Origin: Sansalvadorimonas sp965221135
GTDB taxonomy: Bacteria; Pseudomonadota; Gammaproteobacteria; Pseudomonadales; Endozoicomonadaceae
Direction of reading: 5' to 3'
Length of the DNA: 64,000 bases
Assembly (NCBI GenBank): GCA_965221135.1
Contig: CBDCRZ010000100.1
Coordinates: 806,001-870,000 of the forward strand
Shown here: in pieces, positions 26,658-35,604 of the stretch
Position numbering within the stretch: the stretch's first letter is position 1
How the letters are laid out: each line of letters opens with the position of its first letter
Position numbers and translations under genes: made by a program
Notes under the pieces: generated by a model
What the model was told of the DNA's origin: nothing
Database searches by the model: none
What the model saw: only the letters and a program-made list of their open reading frames with translations

Positions 26658-27905
26658 ATGGACGTATCGCAGTGCTGTCAGCCGGTTCCTCATGCAGGTC
26701 GTTTGTCGACAGTGCAGACCGCCTCTGGAGGATCGCAACAACCAGAAACTATTCCTGGCCGTGAGGCTCTATTTCAGGGGCGTATTGCTCAGGCCCTCAG
26801 GCAGACAGTTGCTTACTGTCATCCTATTAAAAAGAAAAAACCCGAAGTCTATGCGGCTTATGCGCATCACATCTCCGAACTGTTTTCTGCAGTGGAAGCT
26901 ATTCCTGTTCGAGGGTATTTATCTTCGGTATTTCGTAGTCTTACTCTTGGTTTATTGAAGTTTGAACCCTTATCCGGTCAGGAGCGTGATCATCTGGCGT
27001 GGCTGAAAGGTAATGCCGGGATGACGCTTCAGCAGGCAGCCGGGCCAAATGCGTTCATGGTCGTTGCTGCCGGCGATGCCTCTTCAACCTGGGCTTTCAA
27101 AGACCCGACGCTGACGGATGAGAAGAAGCTTGACCTCATTACTGAATACTATCAGCGTAACTGGCGGCTAATGCCCCCTAAAGCACGTGATGGGCTGGGC
27201 GGTTTATTACTCAAATTACTGCCCGGGCTGGTGGCCAGTATTCAGCCATTGCACGGTGAAGGTGCGCTTCTCCGTTTTACCAGAACTTACTTTCCCGTTA
27301 TTGAAGTGTTTAATCAGGTTCGGAAAAGTCACGAGTTCATACGACATAAACAGGATGTACATTTACTAACTGTCGATGTTATTACGTCGTTTCTGGAGAT
27401 GTGCAGGCCCCGAGAGTTGAGTCGCCATGCGGCCATATATTACCAGTCACTCATTGAAGAGTGCTGCAGGTTTCGTTGCCTGACCCTTGATGACAAAAGT
27501 ACTATGATGAGCATGCTAAAAAATGCTTCCAAATCTGCGTTGCCTGAGGATAAAGAAGCGGATCAGCAGTTGGTCAGTGAAGTTAAGGCGCTGCTGGCCC
27601 AGGGGGAAGGTTTGCGGGCATTGGAGGCGTGTCTGCCCCATCTTCTGAAGGATGAGGGAGGTATAACTTTGGAAGCCTGGGCTTTAGTTGAGCAGTTTCG
27701 TGAGGCTATCCGTGTTGTGGTGGCTGACTTGTGCCTTAGTGCCAGTGATACAGGTCTGCAGGACAGTGTACGTCAGGAGGTTCGGCAGTTAGACCGTAAT
27801 CTTGGGGCTTTAGCTGAATGTCAGCCAGTCATTGGAATCAATAATGTCACACTACTGGAACTTCTGCGGGGCATCTGTGAGTTACCGGATAAAGCCAGAT
27901 ATTGA
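26658..27905 (+). CDS. Helical protein of unknown function, family member 2 of 3
   Basis: 415 residues from ATG 26658, chosen because its leader (GTGAGCAGAGCT) matches member 1. It shares IPGREALFQGRIAQALRQTV, FRSLTLG, NWRLMPPKARDGL, YYQSLIEECCRF, EGGITLEAWALVEQFR and LLRGICELPDK with the others. The N-terminal 30 residues differ between members and are Cys/Pro/Ser-rich here. GGTTACTGACTC lies about 70 bases upstream, as in member 3. Its stop overlaps the TTG start of the CARD-like gene by four bases (TTGA), so the two are likely coupled. Confidence 0.65.
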   Translation: MDVSQCCQPVPHAGRLSTVQTASGGSQQPETIPGREALFQGRIAQALRQTVAYCHPIKKKKPEVYAAYAHHISELFSAVEAIPVRGYLSSVFRSLTLGLLKFEPLSGQERDHLAWLKGNAGMTLQQAAGPNAFMVVAAGDASSTWAFKDPTLTDEKKLDLITEYYQRNWRLMPPKARDGLGGLLLKLLPGLVASIQPLHGEGALLRFTRTYFPVIEVFNQVRKSHEFIRHKQDVHLLTVDVITSFLEMCRPRELSRHAAIYYQSLIEECCRFRCLTLDDKSTMMSMLKNASKSALPEDKEADQQLVSEVKALLAQGEGLRALEACLPHLLKDEGGITLEAWALVEQFREAIRVVVADLCLSASDTGLQDSVRQEVRQLDRNLGALAECQPVIGINNVTLLELLRGICELPDKARY

Positions 27906-28387
27906 CGGTCATCGCCCTCCCTGAAGCCCAGGGAGTTGCCCCCGTCGATAGATGGATGACGACTGCAGATGGTCGTACGGCGTTGAATAAAATACCGATA
28001 GTAACAAGAGGCGAACTGGCTTCATCAATTATTAAGAGCAAAAAGGAAAGCCTGGCAGAGAATCTTTATGTCAGTGCATCACACCTTGCCAGTGAGCTTT
28101 ATGCTCATAGTGTTTTAGATTCAGAAACCAGGAATCAGGTCATGAGTCCCGGCACCATTTCAGGTGGTGCAAAGGCAATAATAATACTCGACGCTCTCGA
28201 GCAATCTTTACTCCAGAAAAGAAGCGATAAGGCATTTCACGAACTGGTGTCTTATTTTGCTAAAGAACCTGCTCTTCATGGAATGGGGCGGCAACTGAAC
28301 CTTGCATTTTATCATGGGCTTGAAATGAAACAGGATGAGCTGGGTTTTCAAACCGTTAAATTGCAGGTTTGCAGGCAGATAACATAA
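27902..28387 (+). CDS. Small protein with a CARD-like (death-fold) sequence pattern
   Basis: 161 residues from a TTG that overlaps the previous stop; ATG 27956 is an alternative start. Residues about 45-132 follow the CARD pattern closely: an amphipathic helix, LASELYAHSVLDSETRNQV ('L..L....VL...E...V'), a linker, KAIIILDALEQSLLQKRSDK ('KA..LLD.L...'), then AFHELVSYFAKEPALHG ('aF..f...L...p.L') and RQLNL. CARD domains are animal adaptor modules for apoptosis and inflammation that pair with other CARDs. Finding one as the main part of a small bacterial protein suggests either host mimicry or a bacterial immune adaptor. The assignment is by eye and no database search was run. Confidence 0.55.
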   Translation: MTVIALPEAQGVAPVDRWMTTADGRTALNKIPIVTRGELASSIIKSKKESLAENLYVSASHLASELYAHSVLDSETRNQVMSPGTISGGAKAIIILDALEQSLLQKRSDKAFHELVSYFAKEPALHGMGRQLNLAFYHGLEMKQDELGFQTVKLQVCRQIT

Positions 28388-28474
28388 CCTGCAGGTTACT
28401 GACTCGCACGACCTTTCGGGGCAGGCTGGCCACCCGCTTAATGTATGTAAGAGAGAGGTCAGTGAGAGAACGTT

Positions 28475-29854
28475 ATGGCAACACCCTATATCCGGCGTGA
28501 GCGCGCCACTCCCCGTCGCCGTTATCCTGTGCGTGCCCCTTCAGACGATAAGCAGGCTGCGCTGAAGAGTGCGCCGAAACCGAAGTATATTCCCGGTGTT
28601 CGGGCTTTGCACAATGGTCTGGTGGTCAAGGCTCTACGGCAGACGGTTCCTTATTATCATCCCCAAAAATCCAGAGACCGTGCGACCTACGCGGCTTATG
28701 AACATCATGTTACGCGCCTGGTATCCAGGATTCAGGGTATTCCTGTTAAGGGATATTTATCGCGGCTGTTTCGCAGTCTGGCTTTGGGTATGGTGAAAAC
28801 CGAACCTCTTCTCGTTGGGTCGAAGGAAATGATGCGGGTTCAAAAAGAAGAGGCTTATTCGCAGCTCAAAAAGGTAAACAGGCCTGCTGCGTTCAATATA
28901 GTGAACCCTGAAGGTGTGACGCCTGTGTGGGCTTTTACAAACCCAGGCCTTTCTAATGAAAAGAAGCTTGATCAGGTTGTTGATTACTTCAAACGTTATT
29001 GGCGAATCATGCCAGCCAGAGCGCGTAAAGGTCTGGTCGGTTTATTTCGAAGCACTGTGGAGAGCACCTTGGGCAGCATACGCTCCCAGAAAGGAGACGC
29101 GGCAGTGACCTGCCTGGCTCAAACCCTTGTGCCTAACCTGGAAATGTTGAATTACCAGCTTATCTCTCGTGAACACGTGCCTCACATTGATAAGGTAAGA
29201 GAGCTTGTCGCAGAAGTACTGATGGAGGTTCTTAAGCATTGTGAAGAAGATACACTCAGTCGCCCTTCAACAATCTACTACCACACCCTTATTGAAGAAC
29301 TCAGCCGGTTCCATAACATCTCTCATGAAGATAAAAGCATGATAATGAGCCTGCTGCGCAAAGCCGCCAAACCACCTTTATCCGGGCAGCAGAGTATTGA
29401 TGATAAGGCGGTTGAAGAGATGGTAGAGCTGCTGGGTGAGGGAGATGGTGCAGCCGGTATAGCGATAGGCATGCCCCGCCTTCTATTGGAGGAAGGTGGT
29501 ATGACGTTTGCGGCCTGGGAATTGGTTAAACAATTCCGGGAGGCCGTCAAGGTGAGTTTGGCAGACCTGTGTTTTCGAGCCAGTAAGGTGGGTTTGCAAG
29601 ACAGTGTACGGGATGATATTCGTCAATTGGAATGCACTCTTGGTGAGTTAGCCAATCGTCCGGAAATACTCGGAAGCTGCAACTATATACATATCACGCT
29701 TCTGCGAGGTTTGTGTGATTTGCCGGATGAAGCGAGGCCTGTAGAGAAGTCTAAAGCCAGAGTGGAGGTGGAGTCTAAGGATGAGGTCAAGTTTGGGGCT
29801 GAACCCGGGTCTGACCTTAAGCTCGATCCCAAGTCTGGCCCCAAGCCGGAATAG
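28475..29854 (+). CDS. Helical protein of unknown function, family member 3 of 3
   Basis: 459 residues; GTGAGAGAACGTT precedes the ATG, as in members 1 and 2, and GGTTACTGACTCG lies about 80 bases upstream. Family landmarks are present: IPGVRALHNGLVVKALRQTV, LFRSLALG, YWRIMPARARKGL, YYHTLIEELSRF, EGGMTFAAWELVKQFR and LLRGLCDLPDE. It differs by a basic N-terminus (about ten Arg/Lys in the first 25 residues) and a 45-residue C-terminal extension. That extension is made of short charged repeats of the type (K/E)-x-G-(x)-K/D-P-(K/G)-S-G-P. Function unknown. Confidence 0.65.
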   Translation: MATPYIRRERATPRRRYPVRAPSDDKQAALKSAPKPKYIPGVRALHNGLVVKALRQTVPYYHPQKSRDRATYAAYEHHVTRLVSRIQGIPVKGYLSRLFRSLALGMVKTEPLLVGSKEMMRVQKEEAYSQLKKVNRPAAFNIVNPEGVTPVWAFTNPGLSNEKKLDQVVDYFKRYWRIMPARARKGLVGLFRSTVESTLGSIRSQKGDAAVTCLAQTLVPNLEMLNYQLISREHVPHIDKVRELVAEVLMEVLKHCEEDTLSRPSTIYYHTLIEELSRFHNISHEDKSMIMSLLRKAAKPPLSGQQSIDDKAVEEMVELLGEGDGAAGIAIGMPRLLLEEGGMTFAAWELVKQFREAVKVSLADLCFRASKVGLQDSVRDDIRQLECTLGELANRPEILGSCNYIHITLLRGLCDLPDEARPVEKSKARVEVESKDEVKFGAEPGSDLKLDPKSGPKPE

Positions 29855-29912
29855 TAATTCCTTGTCGTACAGCTCAAAGGGCGAGCTGTGCGACAGTGGC
29901 CTACTTCTCCGG

Positions 29913-30473
29913 TTACACCTTTTCAGGCATGTTTCGATCTATCAATGCTGCAATCAACATAACCACCGGTACTATCAGCAGAATACCGGCTCCAACCTGC
30001 TGATAAGGGTTTACCAGAGCGTAAAGTGGCTCCAGCAGAGTGCCTTTTGTGGTCGCAATACCTCCAAGACTGCCCAGAAGAATAGCGAAGAAAACACCGC
30101 TGCCCACCAGTGTCATGGCCCAGATGCGCAATAGCCCTTGTTGCCAGATTTCAGCACCTCTCAGGAAGCCGACAACAAGGAACATACCCCAGGCGGTCAG
30201 AGCAATAAGGCTGCAGACAACCTTGTTGTAACCAACAATATTGGTGAGCACTGCATCGCTATGCCATGTGCCAAAGTAACCAGTCAGTGCGGCTGTCAGT
30301 GCGGTGATAAAACCCGCCGTTGATAGAAACAGTACGACGGTGTTCAGCTTCTGCACATTTGAGCACATACCCGCCCCAAACAGGCGAATGCCAAAGGCCA
30401 CTACGGCCAGCAGCATAATACCAACTGCACCACCGCCACTGATCAAGTGGGAAATCTCAGCGTAATGTCCCAT
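29913..30473 (-). CDS. Integral membrane protein linked to the dihaem cytochrome
   Basis: 186 residues with five or six hydrophobic segments (about 12-32, 46-66, 82-104, 118-142 and 158-180), no signal peptide. Histidines occur near helix ends (GHYAEISHLISG, GTWHSDAV), which could ligate haem, but this is a guess. The start overlaps the stop of the cytochrome gene by one base (TAATG), so the pair is translationally coupled. It is probably the membrane partner that passes electrons between the quinone pool and the periplasmic haem protein. No named family recognised. Confidence 0.65.
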   Translation of the reverse strand: MGHYAEISHLISGGGAVGIMLLAVVAFGIRLFGAGMCSNVQKLNTVVLFLSTAGFITALTAALTGYFGTWHSDAVLTNIVGYNKVVCSLIALTAWGMFLVVGFLRGAEIWQQGLLRIWAMTLVGSGVFFAILLGSLGGIATTKGTLLEPLYALVNPYQQVGAGILLIVPVVMLIAALIDRNMPEKV

Positions 30474-31888
30474 TACTTGTTCCTCCGGGTCATGCTCAGT
30501 ACGGCAAAGGTTCCGCCGACCAGAACAAGCAGGCTGGTCAGGAAGGTCAGGAAAAGGTTGGCAGAGCCAATGTTGGCGGAGCGCAGCTCCTGGCTTGCAG
30601 AAGCACGGGCCAGTTTCTCAACAGAGAGTACTGAGTCACCGTGGCAGCTGGCGCAGCTCTTGTTGTCCTTGATGATGTTATTCGCACCAGGGTGGCTGTC
30701 GCTGGTCAGCCATTCCCATGTCACCTGGCCGGGGTACCAGAGTGGCAATGTGACGGGCTCTATTTTACTCCAGTCTGGCTGTTCACCTTCAAAGTGATGG
30801 GCTTTGATGTCTGCATTCACACCCACACCGATTTTCTGGGGGTGAGAGATATAGTGCCAGCGGGTACCTGTGCTATTAGCATGAACGGCAAAGGTCGCAT
30901 CGTAGGTGCGCCCTGCTGTGAAGCTATGGTGGTCGTCAAAACCAGTGTCCATCTTGCGCTTCATCTGCACTTTCCAGTGTCCGTCTTCATAGGTGCTCTT
31001 GCTGGTGATGGCGGAACGGGCGCCGTGACCGGGAGCCAGGGCACGGCGAGGAATAGCATCACCATTCTGCCACTTGTGACTGGGGTCAAAAGGCACGGAT
31101 TCTGCAGTTTCAAGGTAATAGGTGTCGTTCAGGCCATATTCTTTGTTCAGCAGTTTTTCGAGGCGCAGAGCCGGAGAGCCGTGTTTCTCTGCATCAAGCA
31201 TATACCTGGGCTGGTCTGTTTCGTTGTCCCAGTTAGTGCTGAAAGCGCCTTTGCCTGATGTGCCGGAGCGGGTCGCAAACCAGCTTTCGTTATCGACATA
31301 GCCTATAGGCCCGCCACGGTGTGCGCGCCACTGCCATTCATCCAGAAAAGTGCCGGCTTTGTACAGGCTGGCCAGCTCATCTTCGCTTTTCAGCTTGTCC
31401 CAGGGGGCGTCGTACCAGTTCTCGCCCTGGCGGCTTTCCAGGACATATTTTTTAACTTCAGCGTTGCCAAAAACGGCTTCCATATCGCCCTTGGCAGGCT
31501 CTCCGTTCATAAAGCGCAGCTCTGCGTGGCAGGCCATATAACAACCCTGCTGGGCGAAACCTGCTACCTGTCCGCCAGAGACCATCATGGTCATACGGTC
31601 TTCGTAGATATCTTTTGAACCTATGCCGCTTTTGTCGCGCCTTACCCATTTACCATCCTGGTAAACGAGCATGTCGTGGTAGTAGTTGGGAGCTTCTGTG
31701 GGCCATTCAAAATGCCAGAAGATGTTCTCACCGTTATAGGCAGCTTTAATTTTAACTTCTGAGGTTAATTGCTCTGGTATGGCAATATTGGAGCCATCGC
31801 TGGGTATAACGCCCCCCCAGCTAGCTCCCGATGGAACAAGGGCTGATGAGAGGAGCGCCGCAGAAAACAGCAGTGTTGTTTTTTTCAT
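30473..31888 (-). CDS. Ethylbenzene-dehydrogenase-related haem protein (c-type cytochrome)
   Basis: 471 residues: a signal peptide (about 1-23), a periplasmic beta-rich body, and one C-terminal membrane helix (about 444-465) followed by basic residues. The body resembles the haem-binding ethylbenzene dehydrogenase gamma-type domain (PF09459; IFWHFEWPTEAPNYYHDM, HFEGEQPDWSKIEPVTLPLWYPG). It carries one normal c-haem motif, CASCH (412-416), and one CYMACH (116-121) with three residues between the cysteines, a rarer C-x3-CH type. Such proteins act in anaerobic respiratory chains. A perfect FNR/ANR box lies 112 bases upstream of the start, which fits oxygen-controlled expression. Confidence 0.78.
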   Translation of the reverse strand: MKKTTLLFSAALLSSALVPSGASWGGVIPSDGSNIAIPEQLTSEVKIKAAYNGENIFWHFEWPTEAPNYYHDMLVYQDGKWVRRDKSGIGSKDIYEDRMTMMVSGGQVAGFAQQGCYMACHAELRFMNGEPAKGDMEAVFGNAEVKKYVLESRQGENWYDAPWDKLKSEDELASLYKAGTFLDEWQWRAHRGGPIGYVDNESWFATRSGTSGKGAFSTNWDNETDQPRYMLDAEKHGSPALRLEKLLNKEYGLNDTYYLETAESVPFDPSHKWQNGDAIPRRALAPGHGARSAITSKSTYEDGHWKVQMKRKMDTGFDDHHSFTAGRTYDATFAVHANSTGTRWHYISHPQKIGVGVNADIKAHHFEGEQPDWSKIEPVTLPLWYPGQVTWEWLTSDSHPGANNIIKDNKSCASCHGDSVLSVEKLARASASQELRSANIGSANLFLTFLTSLLVLVGGTFAVLSMTRRNK

Positions 31889-32281
31889 TCTTTAAAGAGT
31901 TCCAAAGAAACAGCAGGCAAAGTGTGTGTTGAAGTAAACAGCTGAGGATTGTGTTTTTATCTGTCGATTCGATGGTATTGCCGAATGGTTATGGTGAGGT
32001 TGATTTAAATCAATATGTGTCGATTCACATTTCCTTAATGAACTGTCTTGACAGAATGCGATTGATTTGATGGTTTTTTGGTGATGTTAATCTGACATCC
32101 TTTAGCCTTAGTGTATGCATTAAGTTAATGTTTTTTTAAGTTATATATATTTGGGAGTATTTGATATTGCGAATGCAACTGATTCTTTTTTGTTACTACC
32201 TTTCCATGACCGCTGGTCTATTTCGTACTGCCACGCGTCTCATGGAAAGAACCTCAAAACAGCAACCTATAAGAGCGCCAG
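31889..32281. other. Regulatory gap upstream of the cytochrome operon
   Basis: 393 bases without a convincing gene. It holds the FNR/ANR box (32000-32013) and AT-rich promoter-like sequence. A 77-codon frame at 32151-32384 overlaps the next gene on the other strand and shows no coding features. Confidence 0.5.
32000..32013. promoter_or_regulatory. FNR/ANR-type binding site
   Basis: TTGATTTAAATCAA is an exact match to the TTGAT-N4-ATCAA consensus and a perfect palindrome. It lies 112 bases upstream of the cytochrome start codon, at a distance that allows activation at -41.5 with a longer leader. Confidence 0.8.
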
Positions 32282-32665
32282 CTATAGAACCATGAGTGAT
32301 TCATTCGTCTCGACATTCGTATCTGTAGTGCGGTGCTTCGGTTGGAGGGTGAGCACTACCGGTTCGGCACTGAACTCATCGTGAATGGACATTTTCCCGG
32401 ATTTTTTGTTGATGGACCAGGTCAGGGTGACATTGGCAGTAACCAGTTTTGTTTTCATTACGGCGGCATAGATTCTTTTGCCCACAGCCTTGAACGTACA
32501 TTGAAAACCTCCTTCTCCATACTCCTCTTCCATGAGCCTTTCACAGTCTCCTGAAAAATACATTCTGCAGGCTGAGTTCTCATTTCCCAGCTCATTCATT
32601 CTGATAAAACCACCGTTTTCGTTTCTCTTGTTTGACAGAAGTATCTCTATTACCCCCGATGCCAT
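32282..32665 (-). CDS. Hypothetical protein
   Basis: 127 residues if it starts at ATG 32665; the frame is open to 32701. Not recognised. It has three cysteines and a plausible alpha/beta pattern (CTFKAVGKRIYAAVMKTKL, TLTWSINKKSGKMSIHDEF), without signal peptide or membrane helix. It stands alone between the cytochrome operon and the death-fold repeat genes. It could be real but I have no independent support. Confidence 0.4.
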   Translation of the reverse strand: MASGVIEILLSNKRNENGGFIRMNELGNENSACRMYFSGDCERLMEEEYGEGGFQCTFKAVGKRIYAAVMKTKLVTANVTLTWSINKKSGKMSIHDEFSAEPVVLTLQPKHRTTDTNVETNESLMVL

Positions 32666-33084
32666 ATTAAGCGAATGAGGTGAGCTGAAGTTTAAACACA
32701 CAAAATTATCGTTAAAGTCGAATGCACTTATTACTTGAATTCAGCCGCTTTTTGAAAAAGTGAACCCTAAAACTAATAGTGTTAAATAAATTGATGGGTG
32801 TTTTTTAGATGTTTTGGCTTCCAGGATTTTGAGAATGAATAAAATAATCTTCTCTTTTAACAAGCTATTCATTCAGAGAAGCAACGGTGGTTATTGTTCC
32901 CTTGATAACAGGATAAGGGGTTAGGCATACTGACAAAATCAAGATTTGTTTTTCTTGATATATCTCCCAGACAGCTATGTTAGTGATACTTATCAAGGGG
33001 ATGTTCGTTTTTTCCATTCCGACGGAACTTCCTTCTGCAGAAAGACACTAATTTTCAACTAACACCAATTCTAGGGAGAGAATT
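32666..33084. other. Upstream region of the first death-fold repeat gene
   Basis: About 420 AT-rich bases with no gene that I can support. It must hold the promoter of the 33085 gene. The ribosome-binding site is GGGAGAG, five bases before ATG 33085. Confidence 0.5.
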
Positions 33085-35406
33085 ATGTTTGATTGTTTTA
33101 GTGGAATTTATAACCCTTTTAGAACGTTCCTTAATTTGGATTCATCTGAAGGGGGTCCTCTTGAGGAAGTCCCTTCTCTATTGCCTTCTTCTCAAGGCGC
33201 TTCTTTTCTAAGAGAGATTTCCCCGAGATGGCAGTCAAAAGAGATGCTATTAGGAAAGCGCCCCAGTGACAGCCATGAAGATGTGGGCGAACCTCCACAG
33301 TCCAGGCAACGGACTATAGCTGCAGTTCCTCCTCAAAGTGCAGTTCCGCTGCTTAGGCAGAAAACAGATGTAATACAATCCTCTAAAAAAGTTGCTTCTC
33401 AAGCGCAGCAATCAATGTCTCATCAGACAGGCCTCAACACTGTTGCACCTCAGCCCACAGCTCCACAAGTCACAGCTCCACAAGTTACAGTTTCACAGGC
33501 AATCCCACAGGTTCATGCTCGCTGTAGTGCCGAGGCTTCAAGAACGCCCGTTACGGTGGATAAAGCAATGTCGTTAATCCCGGGAACGGTGCATGTCTTT
33601 AGTAACAGCTTTGGCCTGTTAGGAGGGCTGTCGCAGGAAGAAATATCCAGAATTCAGCAAGATCAGCATGATGAGAAAGAGCAAATGAGAGCTGTTCTGG
33701 AGAAGATCAGTTCAACCAGCCCCCTGACAGCAGAGCTGATTACATCCTTTTTGATTGTGATGACCTGTAAGCCAGAAGCTAAGAGAATTGCTGAAGAAAT
33801 GGGGTTCTCAATTGAAAATGACTTGCTGCCAGATTGTGAGAAAAGTGCTGATGGTAACCCGGACAGGCTGCTCTCAGTTCTTGAGGTGGCACTGTTTTTT
33901 GTGAGGCGGGGCAACACTTTGGCTGATCAGAGTCTTGCTCTGGCTGTGGAGTTGGGGCTCAACGAGAGTATTGCGAAAGGATGTCTGCAAAACGGTGCAA
34001 CACACACTGCAAAAACTGTGGATCTGTTGACTGCTCTTAGAGGCAGTGGGCTGTTAACAGCCAGAAAACTTTATAATGGTTTGGTTCATACTCGCCAGAC
34101 GGATCTTGCTGGAGCTCTGGGCGAAGCCTGGGGGCTGAAAAAGCAGGAGCGGGAGACGGATTTTACCCGTGATTCGGATCGAAATTGTGAGGGGCTCTAT
34201 CAGGGACTGAGCTTTAGGGATGCCTATTACTTTCTGGCTAACCGGTCGGTGGATCCAAAAGTGTTAGCAGCTGCGCTGAACACTGTTAGTGATGAAACGT
34301 TATTTCCGGTTTTCCAAATACTTCTGGTCGCACGGCAAAATTCTGAACTGGTTACGGTGAATGATCTTGTGAAGTTGCTTTATCAAAGACCATTAAATCA
34401 CTGGCGTGCAGCTCGGAAGGTTGCAGATCTGGCTCAGGGGAAGGACGAGGAAAAACATCTTAATTCCCATTATGTATATTCTTTAACGAACATGATTCCA
34501 TTTGATCGGCTGAGGGCGATTGGTCATCATTTGGGTCTGGGTTCTCGTGAACTGGTTTTCCATAGTTTCCGGCACGATAAGAATTGGCTACGCGGCGTTT
34601 TGATGCTGGCTGAACAGAAAGGATTGTTGACGGTACAGAACCTGGTTTATGCATTGCGGCAGAGCGGTGAATCTACGCTTTTGAAGTCGCTGCGGGATCG
34701 GTACCCTGAGGTGGAAGCTATTAGTGGTGAACGGCAACAACTCGACTTGCCTTTCATTCCGGATACTGCTGCGGTGGAGCCTTGCTCTCATCCTGTCTCT
34801 AAGGAACAACTTATTAAGTTGCCACCCCATAACTGGTTGTCGCTGGGGTTGGCATTAGGTGTATGTTTCACTGAGCTCAAGTCTATTGAAATTGAGGCTC
34901 TGAATGCCCTTGGAGGCTGTAATGCAGAAACCTGTCTCTATTTGCTGGCTGACAAGCTGGTGCAAAGTGAATCACAGTATGAAACCGGACATATATGGAA
35001 GGCTCTAGAGTATTTGCAGGACAAAGAGACATTGGCGGAGTTCCCTGCAGATATGAAAGTGGAACCATCGACACAATTTGACGGACTGACGGAGCATAGC
35101 CGGAATAACCTTGAGCTGTTGAGAATAGCCAGTTCTATGAAGGAATGTCCAAAACCGTTTGCCCGTCAGTTGGGTATCGACGCTAATGATGTAAGTTTCG
35201 AGGGCCCTGAGACAGAGTTGCGCTGGGTTTTAGAGATTCAAAATACCTGTCTGGGGCATAGCGGCGTTGCTCTTGAGCAGATTCAGAGCGCCGAAAGAAA
35301 TTGTATCAACGAGTTAAAAGGAATCGGGGGAAAAAACAGGAGCAGGGAAAGCAGAAAGAGCCGCAGATTTGTTCCTTATCACAAGCCGGCAAGCGCCGCT
35401 GTGTAA
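33085..35406 (+). CDS. Death-fold-like repeat protein 1 (773 aa)
   Basis: Unknown family, read here as a string of death-superfamily-like six-helix units. Residues 1-155 are a disordered, Pro/Gln/Ser-rich leader with KRP and QSRQR basic patches and a short TAPQVTAPQVT repeat. Units follow at about 160-245 (FGLLGGLSQEEISRIQ), 262-352 (LLTALRGSGLLTARKLYNGL), 374-452, 462-545 and 570-655. In the fourth, FDRLRAIGHHLGLGSREL leads to LVYALRQSGESTLLKSL, a death-domain pattern; the fifth begins HNWLSLGLALGVCFTELKSIE. The tail (755-765) is basic: RKSRRFVPY. There is no signal peptide. A paralog and a decayed third copy follow. Animal-type death-fold repeats suggest interference with host apoptosis or immune signalling; this is inference. 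Confidence 0.65.
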   Translation: MFDCFSGIYNPFRTFLNLDSSEGGPLEEVPSLLPSSQGASFLREISPRWQSKEMLLGKRPSDSHEDVGEPPQSRQRTIAAVPPQSAVPLLRQKTDVIQSSKKVASQAQQSMSHQTGLNTVAPQPTAPQVTAPQVTVSQAIPQVHARCSAEASRTPVTVDKAMSLIPGTVHVFSNSFGLLGGLSQEEISRIQQDQHDEKEQMRAVLEKISSTSPLTAELITSFLIVMTCKPEAKRIAEEMGFSIENDLLPDCEKSADGNPDRLLSVLEVALFFVRRGNTLADQSLALAVELGLNESIAKGCLQNGATHTAKTVDLLTALRGSGLLTARKLYNGLVHTRQTDLAGALGEAWGLKKQERETDFTRDSDRNCEGLYQGLSFRDAYYFLANRSVDPKVLAAALNTVSDETLFPVFQILLVARQNSELVTVNDLVKLLYQRPLNHWRAARKVADLAQGKDEEKHLNSHYVYSLTNMIPFDRLRAIGHHLGLGSRELVFHSFRHDKNWLRGVLMLAEQKGLLTVQNLVYALRQSGESTLLKSLRDRYPEVEAISGERQQLDLPFIPDTAAVEPCSHPVSKEQLIKLPPHNWLSLGLALGVCFTELKSIEIEALNALGGCNAETCLYLLADKLVQSESQYETGHIWKALEYLQDKETLAEFPADMKVEPSTQFDGLTEHSRNNLELLRIASSMKECPKPFARQLGIDANDVSFEGPETELRWVLEIQNTCLGHSGVALEQIQSAERNCINELKGIGGKNRSRESRKSRRFVPYHKPASAAV

Positions 35407-35413
35407 CGATATA

Positions 35414-35474
35414 AATCTGGGACACCCATTGTTTGCATTGTTTGTAGCATCTCAATCAATGGGTGTCCTGGATT
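35414..35474. repeat. REP hairpin (18-bp arms)
   Basis: AATCTGGGACACCCATTG and CAATGGGTGTCCTGGATT are inverted with two mismatches around a 21-base middle. It lies just after the stop of the first death-fold gene and may act as its terminator. It belongs to the GGACACCC/GGGTGTCC repeat family of this region. Confidence 0.85.
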
Positions 35475-35604
35475 GAGGTACTTTTTGACAGCCCTGTTAG
35501 CCATGCTTTCCATGGAACTGCTCGCGTCATCCGCTGCCCCTGAACTTTTTCCTGTAAAAAGGTATTAACTTTCGAATAACAACGTCGATTTGAGGGAGCA
35601 GATC

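Noticed and set aside
30641..31258. 205-codon frame opposite the cytochrome gene
   Set aside because: Shadow of a gene with signal peptide, CxxCH motif and an upstream FNR box.
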